Of a stretch of DNA of 64,000 nucleotides, positions 1 through 12,862 are shown piece by piece. Position 1 is the stretch's first letter, and every line of letters begins with the position of its first letter. Under the pieces are notes generated by a model that saw only the letters and a program-made list of their open reading frames with translations, made no database searches and was not told where the DNA came from. Source of the stretch: Botryotinia globosa (taxonomy: Eukaryota > Ascomycota > Leotiomycetes > Helotiales > Sclerotiniaceae); contig RCSZ01000002.1 in the NCBI GenBank assembly GCA_014898425.1, positions 496,001 to 560,000 on the forward strand, written 5' to 3'. The translations under genes were made by a program, and so were the position numbers.

Positions 1-38
1 TAGCTCAGTCAAACACTTGACTCGGGGTGGGATCTTAC

Positions 39-1742
39 AGGTATTCCGGATCATTTACGGTTTCCAGTCTGATGGGAATACCCTCGTCTCTTTGGAGTTT
101 TCTTAGTCGTCGTTCCAATGTCTTTCTGAGAGATGGATTGTTAGAAAATCCTCCAATTAATACAACTTTCTAGATTGTGCCAGCACGAATTAGCCCTTTT
201 CAAAACGCTAGGAGTTTCCTCCATCAGTACCTTTATAGTGAGTCCAGCCTCTCTCGACAGCTTGATCTGATCGAGCATTAACTCCATATTGCCTCGGAGG
301 CATCTCTCAAACATTCTCCAGAAATCGTTTCTACATAGTGTTAGTTGCACGACCAGCAAAAGGGCAGAGATTCATCTACCTTTTAATTTTAATGCGATTG
401 TCTGCAAAGCCCTTTTCTGGATTTTCGCGAAGGCCTTGTATGTGGAGAGAAATCGTTGCCATATTCCTATCTGTCACATCCATTATTCTCTTCAACGAGT
501 TTTCGAATTTAATCGTTTGCTGGTCAACAATTCCTTCAATACTTCTCCCATCGGTCTCTAAGTCAGGCTTTTCACTCTCTAGACGATCAAATAGATATTC
601 TCTAAATGCTTCGTTCAGGTAGCTGGAGCCGTAAAGTCCGCCTTTGCACGATCAGTAGATAAACTATGTGATAAGAAGTATGATCCTACCTTTTGCAGCT
701 ACCTCTTCTCTTTTTAGTTTAAGAGGCTTCGCATCAGTAACAGTGTATGTGGTAGCATCAACTGTTCCTCCACCGGCGTCTAAAAGTATAAAAGTTTCTC
801 CTCCCTTCACACAGTCAGTTGAAGAACCTTTAATGGAGCATTTCTACTCACAGAGATGCTCTTGCTGTATTCAAGCACGTAAGCTGCCGCTGCTTCAGGT
901 TCTGATACAAGAAACAGGTTGTGAGTGCTCCCAAGTTCTGTTTTCTGGATAGCGATTTCCATGGCGTTTTGCATTTTTCTGCAAGCACTGGGCGACCAGA
1001 TTACAGGTACGCATAAAACATGTTCCACGACTGTTGTATCTTTGAGTCTCCGGGTGTCTTTTAGGTATCTCTTCGCGTGCGAAAAGAGCTGTTCGAGGTA
1101 TTGGGCAATGACATCCTCGTTAGCTTTGATGTACTTTCTAGCTTTGAGTGTCTTCAAGACTGGTTTCAATTCCTCGCGGATCTTCTCAGTTTCACAACTG
1201 GTGTCCAACAACAGTTTCGACCGCGTGATACAATTGTATTGTTTCTTGTCCAAATCAGGCTCGCTCAGTTTGTCTTGCACCTCGTAACCCCAATACATGA
1301 AATTCGGCTTCAAACCAGATTGGCCTTGAGCATCATTGAAATCATCATCATCTGAATCATCTTCGTCGTCAAATCTCAGCATCGGCTCATCGATGTCTGC
1401 ATTTCTCTCTATCGTCAGCTCTTCCAGCTTGGCTTTGGTCGGATACCAACTCTCAGTCGGCACATCAAATCGAGGCTTCTTTTGAATTGACATTGGATCA
1501 GTGGCATATCCCCTCACGATTCCGATGTCTTTTTTACTGCTGGCAAAAGCCACACAACTAAATGTCGTTCCGAAATCAGTTGAAATGATCAGACGGTCAA
1601 CTTCATTCTCGATTCGACTGCCGATCTCCATTGGCGAGCCGCCGTTGATGGCAGCCATGTTGTCTTCTGTTGCAAAGAAGTTTGATTCACGAGGCTCTTG
1701 TTTTGGGCGACTGGGAGCCTTCGACGCACGTGATGAGAACAT
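39..1742 (-). CDS. Hsp70/actin-like ATPase domain protein (3' end outside window)
   Basis: The gene reads as five exons: 1742-852, 804-690, 641-380, 330-231 and 169-39. The four introns are 47-61 nt with GT/AG ends and fitting phases. At position 38 a good donor (GTAAGAT) begins, so the gene probably continues past the left edge. The three nucleotide-binding motifs of the Hsp70/actin fold are visible: IISTDFGTTFSCVAF (phosphate 1), LLDAGGGTVDATTY (phosphate 2) and KVVLIGGFSNNPSL (adenosine). An acidic Asp-rich loop lies near residue 135. Fungal Hsp70-like proteins of this cytosolic, HSPA12-like type lack a classical substrate-binding domain and have poorly known clients. The start at 1742 gives a Ser/Arg-rich leader before the fold. 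It is divergent from the regulator at 2457. The family call is firm; the precise role is unknown. Confidence 0.85.
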
Positions 1743-2456
1743 TTTTGTCTCTGTGAGTTCACTTTTTAATTAGCTAGAATATCTTGGCATGTTCGATTGT
1801 TTATGAACGTATGAAACATTGAGAGGGATTGAGGATAGGAGTTCATGGTTATATAACTAACCTGGAAGATGGGTTTCTGTATGAGGTTGAATGATTTGAT
1901 GAGTGCCAACTTCTAACACTGTAGTGAAGAAGGACAATCAAAGCTGACCAGCTATTGGAGACGAATTCTTCGTATGTTTGTATTTCAGTATAGCCTTGAT
2001 CGCGACATTGGCCTTTTCATTTAACATTTAAAATTTTAAATTATCAATCAGGAATGAATTAAAAGTGCAGGTGTACTAGGTACGCAGAGAAGTGTATGTA
2101 ATTCCTACACGATCCACTAGCGCGTTATCACGTGTCCATATTCACTCATTTCGCGACAATATCTTTTTGATTGGGAGATTTAATACAGTCGTGCCGCTTC
2201 ATATCATGTAGGTATCCGATATTCGAATCCCACAAAGATTTTACAAACCCTAAGAAATCTCGATCATCAATTCTAACCACCATTAACTTCAACCTACAAT
2301 AAACCTCAATCTTAATCATTTTCAACCTCTATCAACTTCAACCTCCATCAACTCCAACCTCCATCAACTTCAACCTCCATCAACTTCAACCTCCATCAAC
2401 TTCAACCTCCATCAACTGCAACCTCCATCAACTTCTCTCAAGATCTTGCATAAAAA
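1743..2456. other. divergent intergenic region with tandem repeat
   Basis: About 710 bp separates the Hsp70-like gene (minus) from the Zn2Cys6/PHD gene (plus) and should hold both promoters. A CACGTG-containing site lies near 2130. No gene is seen. The last 130 bp before the downstream ATG is the tandem repeat listed separately, probably in the 5' leader. Confidence 0.6.
2323..2434. repeat. 16-bp tandem minisatellite in 5' leader
   Basis: About seven imperfect copies of a 16-bp unit (aacctccatcaacttc) run head to tail and end about 25 bp before the ATG at 2457. The tract is pyrimidine/A rich and free of ATG, as expected of a transcribed leader. Confidence 0.85.
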
Positions 2457-5097
2457 ATGGCCCAAAAACCAATCGTCGCAAAATGGCTGGAGAGTCACGT
2501 TGTTCAATTGCTCTCTTGGGCTGATATTGCAACTAAGCATGACAATATTGATTTTGACAAGACGGTAGTGTCTCACCTCAAGCAAAAGTGCGGGGTGGAT
2601 TATACTAGTAAACAAGTCTCTCGAAAGCTGCAAGGTTTACTGGATAAATGGGGCACCCGCGATAAAGATAGCACTCGAAGCAGAACTATCATAAACAAAG
2701 GTTGCATCTGTCTGGTCAATCTTCCAGATGCTTTGAGAACCCAAATCGCGGTTGCTTGTGAAGACTTTGAAGTTGAGCTCCGCGCCAGCAAGCAACCGTC
2801 AAGATCAACCGATAGTGGCTCGAAGTCCAAAAAACATGAGCGTAATAATGCTCAGGCTAATACTCAAAAGCCCGCACCTGAAGTGCCAGGCGAAAAGACT
2901 TCCGGCTCAACTCTTCCCAGGACTCCTATGAAGCTTAGGAAAAGAGTTGCTAGTTCGATTCCAGAGGAATCTCAATACGCCGCAAAAAAGAGAAAGCTCA
3001 CTGTTCGTTTAAACCCCATCCTATGATCTCTGCTTTTTGTTTGAACAAAAACTAACCGTTGAACGAAATAGCCCGATTCGACCTTTTCGCCAGATCCACA
3101 GGGCAAGGAAACTCACAATTCAATTCTTCCTCAAGCAAATAACAAGCGTAAGATCAGAGACCCAAACTTTGACACAGAGGTATCTCAATCTGCCAGCAAG
3201 AAAAGAAAGGTTAATGTTAGTATATCCTCGATGTTAATACGTACTAGTTGTTTGAATATATACTGATGTATGGAAAAAATAGCCTATTTCGACTAATTCA
3301 CCTGATCCCCTCTCGCGCACTCACTATCAATCTTCTCACATCATCGAAGATAGCCAGGATGAAGACACGCAAGCGGCCAGCGAGAATGGTCAAACTAAAG
3401 CTCGTGTTCAGTCGTCAACATCTGTTCGCAATGGAAGACTATCACAAAGATGTGATCATTGTCGACAAAGGAAGGTGGCATGTGATGGCGCGCGTCCTGC
3501 TTGCTCCAATTGTACGAAGAAGGGCTTGCAAGGCAGTTGTTCATACAAAAACGCGCCAGCAGTATTCGAACCTCGTGAAAAACGTCTGAGCTTCAGTGAA
3601 CCGGCTCACCATGTTGAAGATGACGTGACTGACGAAGAAACACGATGCATCTGCATGAATATACAGGCCTATACCGACTGGGTTCAGTGCAAAAACTGTA
3701 GCATATGGCAGCATTGTGTTTGCGTCGGAGTTGAAATCACAGAAGCAAAGAACATAGAATTTCTGTGCGAAGAATGCAGCACCGAAGACCCCTCTGAGAA
3801 GCACATTGAGAAGGAGCCATTGTCGAAAACCAGCGAGATGTGCGATAATTCAAGCAATGAATTGCGAACTGACAGTGTATTGCTTGGTTTGGCGAAAGAG
3901 GAAATCACACGTCTGCGAGAGATTGTCGAAGAAAAAGATTTGGAAATTATTGATACAGAAGAGAGACTAAAAATCGAATCAATGGATGCAAGTCGACTAA
4001 GGTCGAACCTGTGGATATTGGCAAGAGATTCTCCAGAGGTTGCTCTATATAAAAAAGATCAAGAGATTAAAGACTTGACGGACGAACAGCAGACTCGTCG
4101 ATTCTTATCAAGGTTTACACAGCTCGGTGCCACATCCGACGAGACCTTCGGATATGAGAGTGTTCAAAATATGGTTGATGCCTTTGGTATAATTGAACAA
4201 CTCCCATTTGATTATGTTCCAGTAATTGTCCCTCCCGGGCTCGATCAGTACCAGGAGCTCGAGAAGATCATTCTTGATATTTTCGGCCAAGACGAAACGC
4301 TCCGACAGACAGCTGAAGACCTTGGAGCCAGCCTTTCATCCATGGACACATTCGCAGTCCACAGAGCTTTGACAGCAAGCTTCCTGAAACTCTGGGTATT
4401 CGAGTCCGATTTCCCGCAACTTGAGGGCTCATCCTCAGAGTATGTAAAAAGCATCCGAAAAAAAGTGATTGATTCAGGTGAGTTCAACATCTCCACGTTG
4501 AATACAAAATACATTGCTAATTAACTGACAGACGGACCGAACGCAATGAGAAATATTGATTTAGCTGCTCGTCATGATGTAATCTCGAGTGTAAAGTTCA
4601 AACACCAATACATCTACCCCGAAGCAGAGCGTCTAACTAAGAAATACTCCGAAATTATGGAACCACTATTCGCCAAGAATCCTGGTAGCGAGGTTTTCAA
4701 AAATTGGAATGGATTCTCAACTTGGAATGATGATAAGGAGACATGGCAGGATCGCCAATCTCGACTCATTGGAATGTTTCGGCTGGCCTTGAAAAGCAAA
4801 GCAGAATCCACAATGAATTTTAGGGATTACGAGTTGGTTGCATTTGCACCAGGTACTCCATACGATCCTAAATCTATGACTAACGAACTCGCTCATTATA
4901 GAAAAGCTGGTGGAAATAACAACGATTGGGTTGTCGAATTTTGCGCTCAGCCGGCAATTTATGTACACGAAAAGGAGAGACCAGATGATTTCATTAGCTC
5001 CCAAAGCTTTGTGCGCAAGACTGTACGAAGTGGAATTGGTCTGACACCATCTGTTAAAGCTGAGGTGCTTTTACGACGAAAGGACGGTGGCTCTTAG
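2457..5097 (+). CDS. Zn2Cys6 and PHD-finger transcription/chromatin regulator
   Basis: Four exons (2457-3002, 3072-3215, 3283-4477, 4532-5097) give 816 residues in one frame. Residues 1-90 form a compact helical-looking domain around KQKCGVDYTSKQVSRKL that I do not recognise; it is reminiscent of Myb/trihelix modules. Two basic NLS-like motifs, AAKKRKLT and ASKKRKVN, each end exactly at an intron. A Zn2Cys6 binuclear cluster follows at about 287-316 with spacing C-x2-C-x6-C-x6-C-x2-C-x8-C. A PHD finger lies at about 352-395 (CIC, VQC KNC, WQHCVC, CEEC). A charged coiled coil covers about 430-480, and the C-terminal half has no recognised domain. Zn2Cys6 clusters bind DNA and PHD fingers bind histone H3 tails, so a nuclear DNA/chromatin regulator is inferred; its targets are unknown. 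Having both zinc modules in one protein is unusual. Confidence 0.85.
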
Positions 5098-5850
5098 GTT
5101 TGATTTGGAATGATAATGGCTGCAAAGTAGGCGGGTTGAATGAGCAGCTCGCAAGGACTTACCAATTCACAAGGACGAAATGTGTACGACTAACAATGTA
5201 TAGTAACTAGTGAAGAGATTAGAAAAAATCGTACCTCTGAGATTCTCAGCTTCCGAGAATAGATATCAATACATAAAAAAATGTACCAAAGTTCACATAT
5301 TTATCGTTCGTGATCTTGTGCCATTGCAACTCCCAGTCTCTCTCCAACATATCGTCAAGCTTTCGCATATTGAGAATACATACTCGTAATTTGGACTAAT
5401 TAGGAACGTTTTCTTGCAGCTTTGAATCATTCATAGGGGTCAATTCTTATTTTCCCGGAGTGGTGCTGATCCGGTCATCAATATGTATGCCGAGAAGGGT
5501 GACCAGTCGTAGGTAATTTTCCCCCACGAAAACATCAGCATTGTGCCATCTCGGTTGTTACTCACCGTCTCATCAGGTTACAACCAATGAGTTGATCTAG
5601 ACGATCTCGGCATATCTCACCACTACCTTCCTAAATATATGTTCACACAACATACCATGTTACCTGCATTTGCTTATCATGGTTTAGTGCCATAATTAGA
5701 TAAACTGTTGAAGATCCACGATGTTTGTACACGTCGAGTTTACGATGTGCTACATTCTACAGAGTTGGGACTGTTTGTTCTATTCCTGTCAGCCTTAAGT
5801 AAGGTCCTCAATCGTCGTCGGAAAATCCCCAATTTCCATCGACTTCCAAT
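5098..5850. other. intergenic region, permease promoter
   Basis: About 750 bp lies between two plus-strand genes. It should hold the regulator's 3' end and the permease promoter. No ORF, RNA gene or repeat is supportable here. Confidence 0.5.
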
Positions 5851-7863
5851 ATGGTGTTAAAAAGTAGGAACACAGTAGATGAGAATACCATTCATGTCAC
5901 ATCTGTCTTCCAGAACACAGGAGATCACGCAGTCATAAAACATCAAGTCGACACCGACGAAGAGATTCTCGTCTCCTTAGGCTACAAACAAGAATTCAAA
6001 AGGGAATTATCGATATGGTCATCTTTTGGAGTTTCGTTTTCCTGTCTAGGTCTTTTGCCATCGATCGCATCAACTCTGGGCTATAATCTTGGGTATAGTG
6101 GAACAGCGGGATCGGTATGGGGATGGCTTGTTGCGGGGATCTTAATACAATTTGTAGCATTTGCGATGGCGGAATTGTGTTCGAGTATGCCGACGGCGGG
6201 GGGTCTTTATTATGCTTCGGCTGTTTTGGCACCGGAGGGTTATGGACCTTTGTGTTCTTGGGTATGTTTCCCATTTCCCCAAATGTGAATCTGTATTAAC
6301 GTCTTGAGAGATAACCGGATGGTCGAATTTTGCTGGTGAAGTAACAGCACCGTGTGCGGTTAACTATGCACTTGCGGCTATGATTTTGACAGCGGCTCAA
6401 ATTGTTCATCCGGATTATGTTGTTCAGACATGGCATGTGTATCTTTTGCTTTCGGCTTTGCTAGTTTTACAAGGTCTTTTGGCTATGAATTCTACTAAAT
6501 TTATTGGAGTATTGAATACAGTTGGGACGATCACGAATGTGGTTGTCCTCTTGATTTTCGTCATTTGGTTTCCAGCAGGTTCGATCAATGAGCCGAAAAC
6601 AAATCCAAGTAGTATGGTATGGACTTCTGAAGGTATTGTCAACGGAACGGAGTGGCCTACTGGATTTTCTTTCTTGATGGGATTTCTGTCTGTTATTGTA
6701 AGTCAATTAAATCTTTGGTGCAGGTTAAACTGACATGAAATAGTGGACATTGTCTGGATATGATGCACCATTTCATTTGAGTGAGGAGTGCTCAAATGCA
6801 AATATCGCTGGTCCGAGGGCTATTGTTATGACGGCTCAGCTGGGATTATGGCTTGGTTGGGCAATCATTTTGGTCATTGCGTATACTGTGAAGGATATCC
6901 AAGATGTGGTTTCTGGACAGTATGGTCAACCTATGGTAAGCATCAACTTTCAGGAGACTTGAAATTCTTGACTGATTCGGTAACAGGGAAGCTTGTGTCT
7001 CCAAGTACTTGGCCCCAAAGCTGGACTTGCGATGTTTTCACTCAACATGGTCGCTCAGTTTTTTGTTGGACAAGGGTAAATCACCAACTTTCCCACGTCC
7101 TCTAACTCATTTTGTCAAAGGACCTTCGCTAACTCCCATCTTCAGTGTCACAGTCGTATCATCCCGCGTCGTTTATGCCTATTCCCGCGATGGTGCTCTA
7201 CCCGGTTCTCATTGGCTCAAGCAAGTTAACCCTCACACCAAAACACCCGTCTACGCTGTTTGGTTTGTCCTCACTCTAGGTGCACTTCTTGGTCTTCTGA
7301 TGTTTGCTAGTCCGGTGGCTATTGGGGCTGTATTTAGTATGGGTGCTATTGCACAATATATCGCTTTTGTATTCCCTATTGCGTTGAAAGTTTTTAGCGC
7401 GAAGGGGAAGTTTCGTCCTGGTAATATTCTCCGTATTCCTTATCTCCCTCGTTATTCTCCTGTTCATCAACTTGGAGTTGTTGACTGATTATAAGTAGGT
7501 CCCTGGAATCTAGGTCGTTTCTCAACACTTATTGGTGTCATAGCTGTCGGATGGGTATCTCTTATAATTCCGATTCTCTGTTTCCCTTCAGTTACAGGAG
7601 CAGATCTAAATGATTTGAATATGAATTACACATGTTTAATATACGGAGGTACAATGACTTTGGCTATGTGTTGGTATGCGATTAGTGCTCGGAAATGGTT
7701 CAAGGGACCAAAGATCAATGTGGAGCACATGATTCATAGAGATGCTTCCGGGAATGGTTCTAGAACTGGGGAGTTGGACGACGCTGTTGCAGAAAAATAT
7801 GGGCAAGCGGTGGGTGAGGATGGATCGAACGAGACTAGGGAGGGGAAAGAGTTGAATGAGTGA
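5851..7863 (+). CDS. APC-family permease (choline/GABA/amino-acid type)
   Basis: Six exons (5851-6261, 6311-6697, 6744-6935, 6987-7075, 7146-7420, 7499-7863) join in frame to 572 residues, the normal length for fungal AA_permease_2 proteins. The first membrane helix follows a soluble N-terminus of about 50 residues and carries SFSCLGLLPSIASTL. TAGSVWGW, AELCSSMPTAGGLYYAS and CSWITGWSNFAGE follow, matching the yeast choline permease Hnm1 and fungal GABA permeases. About twelve hydrophobic segments are present. A consensus-like RDGALPGS loop precedes the later helices. The C-terminus is short, charged and cytosolic. It should be a plasma-membrane proton symporter; the substrate (choline, GABA or another amine) cannot be fixed from sequence. 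All five introns have branch points and fit phase. It is the last intact gene before the AT block. Confidence 0.88.
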
Positions 7864-8145
7864 GAAAAGAATTCAGGGTGAAGGGGACGACAATTAGGTA
7901 GAGTGTCTGAAAGGGCAGTACAAATAGCGAGATCTGGGCTATAAGTTCTAAAAAGAGACAGAGAGACGGAGAGATGGAGAGAACAATAGATGTAATTATG
8001 ACCCTCGCACAAAAAGCAAAATCAATGAAAGCTTCGCACGAAGTGTGACTATCATGATACAGATCATGTGTCTATCGCCATTACCATCATCTTATCGTTC
8101 TGATTTATTTCCCGCCACTTGGAAAGTCCTGATGCTGACATCATA
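7864..8145. other. 3' flank of permease up to AT block
   Basis: Unremarkable base composition runs to about 8145, where the inverted terminal repeat of the AT-rich block begins. No gene is seen. Confidence 0.5.
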
Positions 8146-8199
8146 CCGAGGCCAATAAGGAACATTTGGCATAAACCCCAAAAATAGAATTTTGTTTGA
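8146..8199 (+). repeat. left terminal inverted repeat
   Basis: Pairs with 21158-21211. Shared stretches read inward are ATAAGGAACATTT, GCATAAACCC, AAAAATAGAATT and TGTTT, separated by single transitions or one A/T change. The outer 20 bp keep normal GC content while the inside is RIP-like. Confidence 0.75.
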
Positions 8200-11100
8200 T
8201 ACAAAAAAAATTTCTAAAATTTGTATAATGTAGTTATAGAAATCTTGGAAAAAATATTTGTATTATATAGAATACAATCTCATTATATATCACTATAGAA
8301 ATTATATATAATATATTTTCAATTTTTCAAATAATATAATAACGATAATAATATCATTGAATTATTATATTTATTTTAATAATAGATTTTGCTTTCTATT
8401 AATTATATAAAATTCATATAATTATTTTAATATATATAATCTTATAATAAACAAATATATATAATATAAATAAACAATTGAATCTTTTAATTCTTTAATC
8501 AAAAATCTTTTAATTAATTCAAAGATTATAAAATCAAGTTGTATAATTGATATAATAAAATAGTATTTGGTTTTGCTGTAATTAATAATCTTTCTTTCTT
8601 TTTATCAATTTCTATTATATTAGATTCTAGGAATTTAAATAATTTATTAAAATCTATATTCTTTGAATTATTAAGCATTGATAAAAATCGATATATTGAT
8701 TATAACCTCAAGTTTATATAATGCTTTTTCTATATTTTATATATAATATTCATTAATATTTTATTAATTAAAATATTATATTATATATATAGATTATTTA
8801 GTGTTTTTCAAAAAGAAGATTTTATATAAAGTATAATTTCGATATAATAATACTTTAAGCAAATGTTTATATAATATTTGTATTATTAAAGTTTTAATTA
8901 TTCAATTTCCATATATATATATATATGATTTTGAAGTTTTTATTTATTATTTAATAATCTTTTTTTTAAAGGTATTATAAAACGATAGTTTTATCAAAAG
9001 TATATAAAAGAAAAAGATATTTTTGTAGATTGTATGAAACTAGAAGGATAATTTCAAAGTATTTGTATAAATTGTAAAAAGTAGAATAAGAATGGAATAT
9101 ATATTATTTGTAATATAGATTCCAAAGAATTTATAATATTATCAAAAATATTTAAAATGAATATATGAATATATTTTGAAAGATATATAATTTGTTTTCA
9201 ATTATATTATTTTATTAATAGTTATAAAAGATAGATAATTAAAATAGAAAATAAAGAATAGTATAATATATTAAGAATAAAGGTAAATAATATATATTTT
9301 CAATTTAGTTTTTATTTATAATATTAATAATTTTTATTTCAATTTTTATTTTATATATTTATATTTTATTTATAAATTTATTATATATATTTAATAAAGA
9401 AAATATAAGTTTATTTTAAAAATGAATTGTAATTAGTATAATTAAAAAAGTAAAGAATATAAATCTCTTTTTTTATATTTATTTATTAAATAATAGATTT
9501 TAATTTCAAATATTATATAAATATATAGAATATTAATTATATAAATAGAAACATTAAAGAATTACAATAAATAACTTTTAATTAAAAAAAAACTTCAAAA
9601 TCTCATTTTGTTTATATCTGTTTTTTTTATTAGTTTTTTTATTAATCAAATCTTTATTTAATTAGATTGTTTTTCGATTTAATATATTATAATATTTAGA
9701 ATATTAGATTAGTATTTGTAATATTAATTAAATCATTTTGAAAAAATAATTAAAAGAGTTTGAATTTATCAAAAAAAAGGTTTTATTATTAGTAGGTAAA
9801 GAATTGATAATTTATATATTCTTTTTTTTATATTAATAGATTCTATTATTTAAATAATAGTATATAATTTATTAATAAGATTAATATATTTGGAAATATA
9901 CTTTTTGAAATATTATTGTTAAATATAAATTTAGATATAAATTTAAATGAATCTTTAATTATTTTAATATTATATACTTTAGATATATTCTTTCCTAAAG
10001 AGATTGTTTTAATCTTTTTATTTGAATATTTTTTTATTGATTCAATCTTGATTTTATAATTATCAATAAATTCTTTTTTAATTAAAAGATTGGATAAACA
10101 TTTGGATTTCAATATTAGTTTTTTTAAACTATCTAATTCGGATTTAATTGAAAAGTTTGGATTAATTGATTGTTGAATTATACAAAAACTTTTATTTATC
10201 TTTTATAAACTATAATTTATAATATTCTATTTTATTAAAAGAAATATAGAATAAGAGTTTCCTTTTTCTTTGAAAATCTTTTTATTTTTTAAAAATTTAT
10301 ATAATATATTAATATTTTCGAAAATATTATATACAAATATTTTATACCTAGCAAAAGTTATTAATAAACTATCGAATTGAATCTTTTCAGAATTATTAAT
10401 AAAATATTGATATTTATTAAATCCTTAAAATTATATTCGATATATATTTCATATAAATAATAGAAATATCTTATTTTATAATTAAATATATAAATTATCA
10501 AATAAATAATTATCGAATATTGATATAAATTCATTTATATATTATATCAGTTTTTATATAATTCAATTCAATTATTCATTCAAAGAATAATAGAAAAGAA
10601 TAAAAAGAATAAGAAAATATAATAAATCAATCAATATATACTTTGGGAGTATTTTGAGATTATTTTTCTTAACATTTAAATAAAAATATAAATATATAAT
10701 CTTAATTCAAAATATATTAATAATAAATTTAAAATTAATAATCTAAAAAGTATTCTTTTTGTTTTTATATTCTAAGCCTATGTTCTTTATTAAATTGATA
10801 TTTTTGATATATTTAAAACTATTTTCAATATATAACATTTTTTTTTTTATTAATTTCTTTTTTTCTTATCGATTTATATATTCAATAACCTTTTGATCTA
10901 ATTATATACTATTTTGAAATACATTTATTAAATATTTTGATAATGAAATAAGCTTTTATTAATTATTTTCGTTTTTTATATAATTTTTTAAAAAAATGAA
11001 AAGAGATTTCGATATAAAGAAATTAAAGAAAATTAATATAATTTCGAAATCAATATTAGAATTACTAATATTATAATAAATATAGAAATTAATGAATATA

Positions 11101-12035
11101 TCATATTTTTTTTTGTAATAAAGTAATAAGGAATCCATTTAGAATTTTTATTTATTTATTGATTTATTATAAATATATAAAAAATAAATAAAATGTTTAA
11201 TTATACAAATCAAAATGAAATAGAGAATCTAAAATATATAAATATATTAGATCTCTAGAATCTGAATAATTTAATTTCGATTGAATAATTTATTATCTTT
11301 AATCTCAATTTTCAATTCAATTCTAATAAAATAATCTATATCTCTATTTAAAACAATCTTTTCTTTATATTACCTTTTAATTTATACAAATATATAATTA
11401 TCATTAATTATATCACTTATAATTCCCTCTTTTTCAATAATTCTATTATATTCATTTATAAATATTAAAGATTTATATAAAATTATTTTTTGATTAAAAT
11501 CAATATATCTTTATAAATATTTATATAAAGAATAATATACTAATATATATATAAACTTTCCCTACTCAATTTTATCACTTGATTTTATAGTTTTTAAATT
11601 ATATTTAATATTTTGAATAAAATCTTTACAAAATTTAATGTGAATAATTGAAGAGAAATATTTATTAATATTTATATAATTAGTAAATATATAACTATAA
11701 ATATAATAAAAAATATATCTCAAATTTTATAATTTTTTAAAAGCTATTTACAAAACTTAAATAATACCACTTTTCTTTTATTTGTATATTTCTCTTAAAA
11801 ATATCAATATAATATAATAAACTTATTTATATAATAATAAGGATATACTTTATTCTTACAAATTGTATAACAATTTTAAATATTTGTATATCCACCTACC
11901 TCTTCTTTTATTCATTTAATATAAATAACAAGAATTATAATCTAATTCCTACATTTATTTTTATAAAATTATCTATTCTTTATTAATTCTTTAAAATAAT
12001 TTTAAATAATATCAATAATTGAATATATAATTAAT
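8200..12035. other. RIP-degraded AT-rich DNA, left arm of outer transposon
   Basis: Nearly pure A/T sequence lies between the left inverted repeat and the chromovirus. It is densely supplied with TA dinucleotides and stops. The longest coding-like stretch is minus strand 10112-9846 (88 codons, Lys/Ile/Asn-rich), part of a longer degenerate frame; its family is not recognisable. Nothing else can be supported. Confidence 0.55.
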
Positions 12036-12040
12036 AGAAA

Positions 12041-12190
12041 TATCACGGCGCTAACTACATTGTCTTTGTGCCTTAGATACGAACCCTTAGTATACTTTTA
12101 GTATGCTTTATTTCCTATAATAGAGCCTCAATCTTTTATAACATTTAAAACCTTTATGATATAATATAAATCTTTATTTGTATTCTAATA
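12041..12190 (+). repeat. 5' LTR of chromovirus
   Basis: 150 bp. It aligns with 19724-19876 through shared stretches around cttttagtat and cctcaatcttttata. The differences are nearly all C/T or G/A transitions, as expected from RIP. It keeps the less mutated start tatcacggcgct. Confidence 0.87.
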
Positions 12191-12199
12191 ATTTGTATC
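12191..12199 (+). promoter_or_regulatory. putative self-primer binding site of chromovirus
   Basis: The nine bases directly after the 5' LTR (atttgtatc) are the exact complement of gatacaaat inside the 3' LTR. In the less mutated 5' LTR the same site is gatacgaac (12076-12084). Tf1/sushi elements prime reverse transcription by pairing the mRNA 5' end with such a site instead of using a tRNA. Confidence 0.55.
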
Positions 12200-12830
12200 A
12201 TTTATTTAGAAACTATTATAATTTCATTTTCAAAATATTTGTTTAAATTGTATTTTAATCGTTTTAATTACTTTGATTTTATTAAAGTTATAATCCAATT
12301 ATATTATTCAAATCTATTGTTGATTTATTATAAATAACTTTATTATTTTTTAATAAAGTTATTCGATTATATTAAAATGTATTTATATTGATCTACTATT
12401 GAGAACTTTATAAAGATATTTTGTAATTACAAAAGCATTCTAAAGATAATTAATTAAGTGATTATATTTAATTTGTTTTTATAATTCCTTTTCTTGAATT
12501 ATATTATTGATTTTATCGAAACTAATATTTCCTTATTTATAGATTTGTTTAATAATCCAAATATTATATATTTCGCAATTATTCAAATTGTATTTACTTT
12601 AATCGAAATAATCACAACTTTATTACAAAACCAAATTATTGTAATATATATTCAAATCAATAAAGTTTAATTACAAATTGCTGAATTACAAAATACAATT
12701 GAGATATTAAAGATTGTTGTTTATAATAATCCAAAAGCCTTGTTTTATTGAAGACACTTTATTTTCTTTGAGAAATTCAATAGTAATAAATAAGATATTA
12801 TAAAATATTAGAATTAATATACCAGGGGCC

Positions 12831-12862
12831 TGCGAGCCCCCGGACCCCTTGCTTTTTGAGAA
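12831..12862. other. GC-rich island inside chromovirus
   Basis: A short run containing ggggcctgcgagccccc stands out against A/T-only surroundings. It can fold on itself (GGGGCC against GAGCCCC). It escaped RIP or arrived later; no function is assignable. Confidence 0.5.
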
